Origin: Methanohalophilus euhalobius
Lineage (GTDB): Archaea > Halobacteriota > Methanosarcinia > Methanosarcinales > Methanosarcinaceae
Length of the DNA: 50,707 nt
Direction of reading: 5' to 3'
NCBI RefSeq assembly: GCF_900215215.1
Contig: NZ_OBDR01000012.1
Coordinates: forward strand, 1-50,707
Below are positions 44,685-50,707 of the stretch, one piece after another. Numbering within the stretch: position 1 is the stretch's first letter; each line of letters begins with the position of its first letter. The notes beneath the pieces are model-generated. The model had not been told where the DNA came from. It did no database searches and saw only the letters and a list, made by a program, of their open reading frames with translations. The position numbers and the translations under genes were made by a program.

Positions 44685-46388
44685 TTGTATCTTGAATTTG
44701 TTAACCAGGTAGTATCGGTACTGGAAAATGCCGTACAAAGAGCGGGTTTTGAACCGGTGGAGATAGCCCCCGAACCTTCCCAGCACGCAGATCTCTCTTC
44801 GAGGGTTGCTTTCAAGCTGGCCGCGGTTGTCAGGAAAAGTCCGGTGGAAGTAGCAAACCAGATCGTGGAAAATGTCCAGCTTCGAAAAAATTGTCTGATC
44901 GAAAGTATTGGGACTACCGGCCCCTACATCAATATCAAGGCCAGTAGAACCTATATTGACCGTACCTTTGAGACAGTCAGGAGCAAAAAGGAAGATTTTG
45001 GCGGGAATTTTTATTCAGGAAAAATATTGCTGGAACACACCTCTGCCAATCCCAATGGTCCCCTGCATGTGGGCCACATACGCAATTCCATAATAGGTGA
45101 CACTCTGACCAGGATTCTGAGAAAAACCGGCTATGATGTGGATGCCCAGTATTACGTTAATGATATGGGCAGGCAGATTGCTATAGTCTCTTGGGCCCTG
45201 GAACATTTCGAAATGGATCCCGATCTCAAATCGGATCATGCTATTGCCAATGTATATATCAAGGCCAATGCCCGGCTTGAAGATAATCCCCAGCTGGTTG
45301 AACACATCGATAATTTGATGCAGCTGGTGGAATCCGGGGATGAGGAGGTCATAAAACGCTTTGATGATGCCGTGGACCTTGCTGTAAAAGGTATCCGCAG
45401 TACCTTACTTCGTATGAATGTCCATCATGATTCTTTTGTTAATGAATCCGGTTTTGTCCGCTCGGGGGAAGTGTCGGATATTGTGGATAAAATCCGAAAA
45501 ACCGGTCGCACTTATGTGGATGATGGAGCCCTTGTGGTGGATCTTTCCGATTACGGATTTGAAAAAACCCTTGTTGTGCAGCGCAGTGATGGTACTTCCC
45601 TTTATACTACGAGAGATCTTGCCTATCATGAATGGAAAGCCAGGCAGGCAGATCGGATAATTGATATTCTGGGAGCGGATCACAAACTTATCTCAGGCCA
45701 GCTCAAAGCCACCCTCAACGCTGTCGGCTTAAAGGAGCCTGAAATTGTAATTTTTGAATTTGTATCCCTGCCCGAGGGTTCCATGAGTACCCGGAGGGGT
45801 CAGTTCATCACCGCTGATGAATTGCTGGACAAGGTTCAAGCAAGAGCCTTCGAGGAAGTTGAAAAACGCCGCCCGGAAATGTCACCTGAATTTATGAAAG
45901 AGGTGGCCGGTATGGTTGGTATCGGTGCTGTCAGGTATGATATAATCAAGGTTTCTCCGGAAAAATCCACGGTGTTTGACTGGAAAGCGGCCCTGGATTT
46001 TGAAAAACAGGGAGGCCCCTTTATACAATATTCCCATGCCCGTGCAAGCAGTATCCTCAAAAAGGCCGGCGAGGAAGGAATCTGGGATCCCGCCTCAAAG
46101 CCCAACGCTTCAGTACTGACCGATGAATCCGAGATCACCCTGATAAAACAAATTGCTTTGTTTGATAAAGTATTAAAACAGGCTGCAGACGATCTCAAAC
46201 CTCACATAATCGCTATTTATGGCAGGGATCTGGCCGATGCTTTCAACCAGTTCTACCGGTTCTCCCCTGTGCTGGGTGCCGAAACTGAAGAACTCAGGAA
46301 TGCCAGATTGGGTCTTGTGGACTGTGCCCGGATAGCGCTGGCCAATGTACTGGATACCCTGGGAATGGGCGCTCCAGAATCAATGTGA
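44685..46388 (+). CDS. argS: Arginyl-tRNA synthetase
   Basis: 567 residues, class Ia synthetase. N-terminal Add-1 domain (about 1-110), HIGH motif as HVGHIRN in NPNGPLHVGHIRNSIIGD, the KMSK region as GSMSTRRGQFIT, and a C-terminal DALR anticodon-binding domain (FDKVLKQAADDLKPH). Start is TTG 44685 with AAGGTGAT about 8 bases upstream; the next downstream ATG would cut into the Add-1 domain. Confidence 0.95.
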   Translation: MYLEFVNQVVSVLENAVQRAGFEPVEIAPEPSQHADLSSRVAFKLAAVVRKSPVEVANQIVENVQLRKNCLIESIGTTGPYINIKASRTYIDRTFETVRSKKEDFGGNFYSGKILLEHTSANPNGPLHVGHIRNSIIGDTLTRILRKTGYDVDAQYYVNDMGRQIAIVSWALEHFEMDPDLKSDHAIANVYIKANARLEDNPQLVEHIDNLMQLVESGDEEVIKRFDDAVDLAVKGIRSTLLRMNVHHDSFVNESGFVRSGEVSDIVDKIRKTGRTYVDDGALVVDLSDYGFEKTLVVQRSDGTSLYTTRDLAYHEWKARQADRIIDILGADHKLISGQLKATLNAVGLKEPEIVIFEFVSLPEGSMSTRRGQFITADELLDKVQARAFEEVEKRRPEMSPEFMKEVAGMVGIGAVRYDIIKVSPEKSTVFDWKAALDFEKQGGPFIQYSHARASSILKKAGEEGIWDPASKPNASVLTDESEITLIKQIALFDKVLKQAADDLKPHIIAIYGRDLADAFNQFYRFSPVLGAETEELRNARLGLVDCARIALANVLDTLGMGAPESM

Positions 46389-46393
46389 CACCC

Positions 46394-46663
46394 ATGTTTG
46401 TCCTCGAACAGCTGGTACTTGCCTATATTGGCCTTGCCAGTCTTTTTTCATTTGGGATAATGGGAATTGATAAGAGAAAAGCTGTAAAGGGAGCCTACCG
46501 CATATCGGAGAACTTCCTTTTCACCTGCGCCTTTGCAGGGGGCAGCGCGGGTATCCTGGCAGGCATGTACATCTTCAGGCATAAGGTTCGCCGCTGGAAG
46601 TTCAAACTGGGGATTCCTGTAATCCTTATTCTGGAACTTTATCTTTACCTGAAATTCTTTTAA
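46394..46663 (+). CDS. DUF1294 small membrane protein
   Basis: 89 residues from ATG 46394 (or 92 from GTG 46385, which overlaps the argS stop). Three hydrophobic helices with the DUF1294 signature MGIDKRKAVKGAYRISE and a basic HKVRRWKF turn. Inner-membrane protein of unknown function, apparently translated with argS. Confidence 0.8.
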   Translation: MFVLEQLVLAYIGLASLFSFGIMGIDKRKAVKGAYRISENFLFTCAFAGGSAGILAGMYIFRHKVRRWKFKLGIPVILILELYLYLKFF

Positions 46664-46761
46664 AATTAAAATCTAGAGGGTCCTTTTGTCAGCTTTCTTA
46701 ATCTGACATCTCCGCAATATTTTTTGGATAGTAGCATCCAGATCCGGAGAATCACATTATT

Positions 46762-46964
46762 ATGTGTTAGCTCAATGGGTAACACATGTATACATAATAC
46801 CAGAGTATATATAGGAGTTAGATTATTTTACAATGTGAGGTTCAACTCAACCCACCAGAGAATAGTTGAACCCCTGTATCGCCCGAAGGCATGGTAATAT
46901 TGGTTTTGAGGGTACTTAAAACTTGCTTGCTTCTGCCTCTTGGGCAAACTAAGAGGTGAATAAA
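46762..46964 (+). promoter_or_regulatory. Two-hairpin 5' leader (copy A), promoter and upstream inverted repeat
   Basis: ATGTGTTA-10 bp-TAACACAT (46762-46787, perfect 8-bp arms) precedes the box A TATATATA (46806-46813); the start is expected near 46831-46838. Hairpin 1: GGTTCAACT/AGTTGAACC (46839-46847 with 46864-46872). Hairpin 2: AGGCA/TGCCT (46887-46891 with 46934-46938), extended by CCC/GGG. The ribosome site GAGGTGA follows. Compare copies B, C and D. Confidence 0.75.
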
Positions 46965-48068
46965 ATGCAAAAGAACAACAAACTTGGATTTGGACTGCTG
47001 GTCGCAATGTTGCTGGTGAGCATGGCATTTGTGCCGGCTGTGAGTGCTCAAAGTACTGATGAAGCACTAGATGATAAGATAGTACATTCACATCAAGACA
47101 AAAAATTTGTGTGTATGGTGCAAAATTTCTCAAACCCAATTTCAATAAAAGAATTAAATGGGACAAGAGAAACAGTAATCAATAATTACAGAAAAGAGAA
47201 GGGAACTGCAAACAATTCAATAATATACTCAGTACCCCAAGTTCCGGAAGGAGGGCGCATTGTAGCATACTGTTTTAGAATTAATGATGATGGAACAACA
47301 AGTCAATATGTAGGAATTGCTGGTGATGAGAAGTCCGTGTCTAAGATTCGGGAAAGGGCAAAAACGTGGTACAATACTGAAGTCTTGGAATTTGAAAAAG
47401 CAGAAACAAATATTGATTCAGAACTCATTTCCAATAACTTAAGCCCAACTTCATCCGAAAGTGGAGCGCAATGGAGTGATCCATGCAGATTCTATGATGA
47501 TTATTATTTATCTCCCTATGGAGGAGTAACAAATAATTATGAATTATATTGTCTTTACAATGACGGTAGCAGTACAGTAGATTGGTTTGCTATTGTTCAA
47601 GAATTTGGACTTGAACCGGGCTATCGTGCATTTGCTCCATCTTCATGGAAAAACGATGTAGGTTATGCTAAACAAGAATGGTGCGATGGTAATTTAGGAA
47701 ATCCACAATTGTACAGTTATAGGCCAAACGGACCATACACAGGACAAACATCACAAAGTGTAACTATAACCGGAGGATCTGGGGGAGTTTCGGCAGGACT
47801 TACTTGGACATATACTCAACCAGATGTATCGACAGAATGCTATAGCAGTACAAATACAGACATTGCTGAATGGAAGATTACGTGTAATAGTGATACTGCT
47901 AAGACTTCTACTGTAGGTATGAACCCGGGGAGTACATGTAGTGCAAATCAACATAGTAGTGGAAACTACAAAATACTGGATGTCAAAGGTGTAGGCATAT
48001 TTAGAGAAAGTTTTCTAAGTTCTAAAATTTTGTCCACTACGTCTTCACCATACATCAGCTATAATTAA
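46965..48068 (+). CDS. Large secreted Cys-containing protein of unknown function (shared signal-peptide family)
   Basis: 367 residues from ATG 46965 (GAGGTGA upstream). Signal peptide 1-30 ends AMLLVSMAFVPAVSAQ. Two halves: about 35-150, with VPEGGRIVAYCFRINDDGT and VSKIRERAKTWYNTE; and about 160-367, beta-rich with WSDPCRFYDDYYLSPYGG, NNYELYCLYNDGSSTVDWFA, TWTYTQPDVSTECYSS and WKITCNSDTAKTS. The six or so Cys could form disulfides. I do not recognise the family. The gene has its own promoter, leader and terminator. Confidence 0.75.
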   Translation: MQKNNKLGFGLLVAMLLVSMAFVPAVSAQSTDEALDDKIVHSHQDKKFVCMVQNFSNPISIKELNGTRETVINNYRKEKGTANNSIIYSVPQVPEGGRIVAYCFRINDDGTTSQYVGIAGDEKSVSKIRERAKTWYNTEVLEFEKAETNIDSELISNNLSPTSSESGAQWSDPCRFYDDYYLSPYGGVTNNYELYCLYNDGSSTVDWFAIVQEFGLEPGYRAFAPSSWKNDVGYAKQEWCDGNLGNPQLYSYRPNGPYTGQTSQSVTITGGSGGVSAGLTWTYTQPDVSTECYSSTNTDIAEWKITCNSDTAKTSTVGMNPGSTCSANQHSSGNYKILDVKGVGIFRESFLSSKILSTTSSPYISYN

Positions 48069-48071
48069 GAA

Positions 48072-48110
48072 AATATTGCTGCCAAAAGGCAGTAATATTT
48101 CAATTTTTAG
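48072..48110 (+). terminator. Hairpin terminator after the Cys-containing secreted protein
   Basis: AATATTGCTGCC-AAAA-GGCAGTAATATT (12-bp stem, one G-U pair) followed by TCAATTTTTAG. Confidence 0.82.
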
Positions 48111-48124
48111 AAATTTGGTGGCAC

Positions 48125-48616
48125 ATGGAAAAATTGAATAGGATACTATTATTAATGCTCACAATAGCTTTCCTGTTGTTCTTTTATTATGTGATTCCTG
48201 TTGAGGTGGAAGGCGTGGTTGAAACCAAAGCGATTAACGGAAGGATGAGTGGAAATACCGGAGCTACTATTTTGTTGAACAGACAAGTTCCGGGCGAACC
48301 CTGGATACTTGTAGAGGATAAAGACTTTGAGCAGTTTTTCTCTCCAGAGGACAGGAATGTCTTCATCAACGATTCATTGCACGAACAGATGGATATGAAA
48401 TATGTCAGCATTGACTATATTGTTTCCATACAAGTGAGTTCTGATGATCCTGTCAATGATGTAAGAAAAGGGCAAACTTATGCTTACTATGCCAGCAGAG
48501 AAGATTTCAATATGGCAGAAATAGGAGATACTGTAAGATACAGGGTTTCAAGGTTTGAAGACTATAGAATTGAAGAAATACTGGAATCGTCCAATCGAAG
48601 AGGGATAGTTCGATGA
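48125..48616 (+). CDS. Membrane-anchored protein of unknown function
   Basis: 163 residues. N-terminal helix MEKLNRILLLMLTIAFLLFF anchors a mostly beta domain outside the membrane (VPGEPWILVEDKDFEQFFS, VSIDYIVSIQVSS, GDTVRYRVSRFEDYRIEE). GGTGG lies about 8 bases before the ATG. It follows the secreted Cys-protein gene, beyond the terminator. Its N-terminus resembles the 28-residue peptide at 48911, suggesting duplication. Family not recognised. Confidence 0.65.
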   Translation: MEKLNRILLLMLTIAFLLFFYYVIPVEVEGVVETKAINGRMSGNTGATILLNRQVPGEPWILVEDKDFEQFFSPEDRNVFINDSLHEQMDMKYVSIDYIVSIQVSSDDPVNDVRKGQTYAYYASREDFNMAEIGDTVRYRVSRFEDYRIEEILESSNRRGIVR

Positions 48617-48710
48617 TATGGACACAAAATGCTTATAATGCGGATCCTATGGAAGAAGATGTAGATATCAAAAAATATTGGATTTATTTAAATGAAACTT
48701 TCAGAGTAGA

Positions 48711-48861
48711 TTTGAACTCCGTATCCCCAAAGGTATGGTAATATTGGCTTTGAGAATACTTAAAGCTTGTCTGATTGTGCCTCTGGAGTAAATTGAGTGG
48801 GGATAAAGAAAGAATGAAAACATATGCAGTTAATTTTTTACATATTATTAATATATTTTAA
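48711..48861 (+). promoter_or_regulatory. Orphan leader (copy D) ending in a 15-codon ORF
   Basis: From TTGAACTCC (48712) to GGGGATAAAG this matches leader A closely (shared blocks GGTATGGTAATATTGG and TACTTAAA). Hairpin 2 is kept as AGGTA/TGCCT (48731-48735 with 48778-48782, a G-U pair replacing G-C). The 5' arm of hairpin 1 is missing. The ATG at 48814 opens only MKTYAVNFLHIINIF. Likely the remnant of a fourth secreted-protein gene. Confidence 0.6.
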
Positions 48862-48910
48862 GAAAGATTTGCATATTGGGTTTGAATAAAGATCAAAAGG
48901 ACTGGTTGAT

Positions 48911-48997
48911 ATGGAAAAGACATATAAAATTGTTATAGGCTTTATATTATTACTTCTTGTAGTTTATACTTTCTTTTTGATATTAAATTATAGATAA
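48911..48997 (+). CDS. 28-residue membrane microprotein or truncated anchor
   Basis: Reads MEKTYKIVIGFILL then LLVVYTFFLILNYR, a single hydrophobic helix after AAAAGGACT. Starts with the same MEK-basic-hydrophobic pattern as the protein at 48125. Either a real single-pass microprotein or what remains after deletion of a paralog of that gene. Confidence 0.4.
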   Translation: MEKTYKIVIGFILLLLVVYTFFLILNYR

Positions 48998-49129
48998 TGC
49001 GTATGGTGACAATAATTTATTATATCTTTGAAATGCGCATTCTCTAATTAGCACTGCTAAAAACAAAACCGTCTTTTTATATATCAAAAAATTTTCTATG
49101 ACACAGATTGTAAATCTTGAAATTATAAT

Positions 49130-50161
49130 TTATTCAAAATTATTCAGATATTTATCTCTTGCCTGTTCCATCGCCCTGATGTTAACAACCGGGGTCTCAG
49201 GTGCAAGACCGCAACCCGGAGCCAGTATATCCACCCCCTCCTCCAGGCATTTGAATGCTTCCTCCTCAACTTCTTCTGGTGTACTGTAAAGCAGGGTATT
49301 TGTCGTTGATATGTTCCCTATAAGAATGGTTCTTGAGCCGATCTGGGATTTTGCTTCAGCTACACTGACACTTTCCTCAATACTGATTCCTTCAAAACCA
49401 CAGTTTGCCAGTGAGGAGAGGATGGATGTCGTATTACCGCACATATGCATAACAACCGGTCCTTCAATGGAATGGGTAAGATGCTGATATGACGGTTTGA
49501 TAAGGGTCTCGAATAACAGACATTCGAGCGTTTCCGGCCCGGCAACCGTATCATCCAGGCAGATCACATCGGCTCCGGCTTCAAAAAGTAATTCTGCATA
49601 CCCTTCACAAATGCAGGTTGCTTTCCTGATATACATCCTGAAGATATCAGGTTTGAAAAGAGCCCACTTCAGGTAATTCTGTCCTCCTATAAGATGGTAG
49701 ACCAAAGTAGCCGGGCCTTCCATTCCTGCAATCAGCGGTACATCCGGTGCAAGGTTTTTCAACCTGCGGGTGGTTTCCAGCACCACCGTCACCCTTGCCC
49801 TGTCATAAAGATCGGCAGGAATATCGGGAGTTTCCATTTTTTCGGCAAAGGGATGGGATAGCACTTCGGGAGGCTTATTTATGGTTCCCAGGTCAACTTC
49901 ACATCCGGCCGCTTCGGCAAGGACTGTCAGGCAAAAAGGGTAGCGTATTGCTTCCAGTCCCCCGATAGTATGTGCCGCCATAGAGAGTTCCGCCATCTGA
50001 AATGCGCTGGAATGAGCCTGTGGCCAGAACGCTCCGGTAGTTTCCATCAGACCGTTTGTGGCTGTCTGGGTCACCGATAGTACAGGTATTTGTCCTTCTT
50101 TTTTTCCGGCTAGAACATTGAGTAAATTTTCTCTAAGTCCAGATTGCATTTTGCTTCCCAT
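49130..50161 (-). CDS. Methylcobamide:CoM methyltransferase (MtbA/MtaA/MtsA family)
   Basis: About 343 residues, uroporphyrinogen decarboxylase fold. Transfers methyl from a methylated corrinoid protein to coenzyme M in methylotrophic methanogenesis. Zinc ligands: His and Cys in GPVVMHMCGNT and Cys in ILAPGCGLAPETPV. The start region NLLNVLAGKKEGQIPVLSVTQTAT is typical. Start set at ATG 50161 or 50149; the open frame beyond (to 50212) belongs to the insertion-sequence end. Which substrate family it serves (methylamine, methanol, methylsulfide) cannot be read. The usual promoter region has been displaced by the IS element upstream. Confidence 0.9.
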   Translation of the reverse strand: MGSKMQSGLRENLLNVLAGKKEGQIPVLSVTQTATNGLMETTGAFWPQAHSSAFQMAELSMAAHTIGGLEAIRYPFCLTVLAEAAGCEVDLGTINKPPEVLSHPFAEKMETPDIPADLYDRARVTVVLETTRRLKNLAPDVPLIAGMEGPATLVYHLIGGQNYLKWALFKPDIFRMYIRKATCICEGYAELLFEAGADVICLDDTVAGPETLECLLFETLIKPSYQHLTHSIEGPVVMHMCGNTTSILSSLANCGFEGISIEESVSVAEAKSQIGSRTILIGNISTTNTLLYSTPEEVEEEAFKCLEEGVDILAPGCGLAPETPVVNIRAMEQARDKYLNNFE

Positions 50162-50169
50162 TCTCCTAC

Positions 50170-50290
50170 AGTCAACTACCCCTCCCTTACCGGCAAGGTG
50201 CTTGAATGTCAATTAAGCATTCGTCTGGGTGGCTGACAAGCACCCCTGAGATTCCAGGATATACCTGTAATCCCGTGTTTTGTGTTCAAT
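50170..50290 (-). ncRNA. Candidate omega-RNA/right end of the TnpB element
   Basis: The tnpB 3' end carries GGGTG...CACCC, followed by GAATG-CTTAATTGA-CATTC, a hairpin like those at IS200/IS605 right ends. Family members make a guide RNA from this interval, the guide lying just outside the element. The exact end (between about 50185 and 50195) is not determinable here. Confidence 0.35.
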
Positions 50291-50707
50291 ATTCATTGCA
50301 CCGATTAGGTCTGCATTATTCTCATAACCACATTTTTCACATCTGAAAGATAACCTGTTACGATTATTTTTTGAGATGTGGTTACACCGAATACATGTTT
50401 GAGAGGTATACGATGGGTCAACATAATGTGTAATTATACCTGCTTCTCTTGCTTTGTATTCAATGAATGTTTGTAATTGGCGGAAAGCCCAACTACTGTG
50501 ATTATGCCTTCTCTTTTTAGAAACTTTGGGAAGCGTGGAATCACGTATTCCTGATAAATCTTCCAGACCTATTACAGATACACCTTTTTCAACTGCGAAT
50601 TTCACAATTTCTTTTGAGATTGTGTGGTTTACATCTCGCATAAGACGTTTCTCTTTACCTGCAATATGTTTTAACATACGTTTTGCAGATAAAGTTCCCT
50701 TCGATTG
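50213..50707 (-). mobile_element. tnpB: IS200/IS605-family TnpB (C-terminal part; 5' end beyond window)
   Basis: RNA-guided nuclease of IS605/IS1341-type transposons. Visible: VSVIGLEDLSGIRDS (RuvC Glu), SSWAFRQLQTFIEYKAREAG, VDPSYTSQTCIRCNHISKNN and FRCEKCGYENNADLIGAMNI (zinc finger CxxC...CxxC and the last RuvC Asp). The first RuvC Asp and the N-terminus lie beyond 50707. All visible motifs are intact, so the element may be active. No tnpA is visible. Confidence 0.92.

Noticed and set aside
50162-50212. N-terminal extension of the methyltransferase (MTFKHLAGKGG...)
   Set aside because: Lies in the insertion-sequence end and junction; family members start near the ATG at 50161 or 50149.

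Overview
This window looks like a chromosomal segment of a methylotrophic, probably salt-adapted archaeon of the Methanosarcinaceae (Methanohalophilus, Methanolobus or Methanococcoides type; genus not decidable by eye). The evidence is a tandem-domain Methanosarcinales S-layer protein with an acidic PTE stalk, formylmethanofuran:H4MPT formyltransferase (ftr), tyrosine decarboxylase of methanofuran synthesis (mfnA), a methylcobamide:CoM methyltransferase, archaeal aRF1, Orc1/Cdc6, PolD small subunit and wyosine enzyme Taw1, beside bacterial-type mutS/mutL typical of that family.

Layout. 1-2180: S-layer gene (minus), running off the left edge inside a PGF-CTERM-like tail. 2808-3581: KaiC-like ATPase. 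3692-8149 (minus): P-type cation ATPase, CPA2 antiporter, CBS protein. 8153-13124 (minus): cobalt ECF transporter cbiMNQO, then cobalamin genes cbiE and cbiD. 13156-17615: mutL/mutS. 17635-19325: ABC-2 exporter. 19377-22151: TrkH/TrkA potassium uptake. 22310-22387: tRNA-Pro(GGG). 22422-23828: ribB and the riboflavin kinase/regulator. 24086-28989 (plus): CopB-type ATPase, ftr, two bacterial-PH membrane proteins. 28990-32490: accessory island with an 86-bp perfect repeat, a lipoprotein, a secreted cysteine-peptidase-like protein, a nonsense-mutated transglutaminase and a secreted beta protein. 32602-36423 (minus): TraB-family protein, M50 protease, mfnA. 36513-36812: replication origin (four ORB elements), followed by orc1/cdc6. 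38453-46663 (mostly plus): ThDP enzyme, signal peptidase (minus), polD small subunit, taw1, prf1, argS, DUF1294. 46665-49000: second accessory island. 49130-50707 (minus): methyltransferase behind a TnpB-type insertion sequence.

Most notable: (1) mfnA is open from a well-placed ATG only if one in-frame TAG at codon 41 is decoded, a candidate pyrrolysine codon in a methanofuran-biosynthesis gene. (2) Three unrelated secreted proteins share nearly identical signal peptides and a two-hairpin 5' leader with apparent compensatory changes; a fourth, orphan leader sits in a decayed copy of the locus. This is the best candidate for an undescribed system: a modular leader/signal-peptide expression cassette. 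(3) A nested RNA fold with a GNRA loop and U-tract lies between the M50 gene and mfnA. (4) The origin has one inverted and three direct ORBs flanking an AT-rich unwinding region; most genes on either side are transcribed away from it.

All calls come from reading the sequence. No searches or folding programs were run; family assignments rest on recognised motifs.
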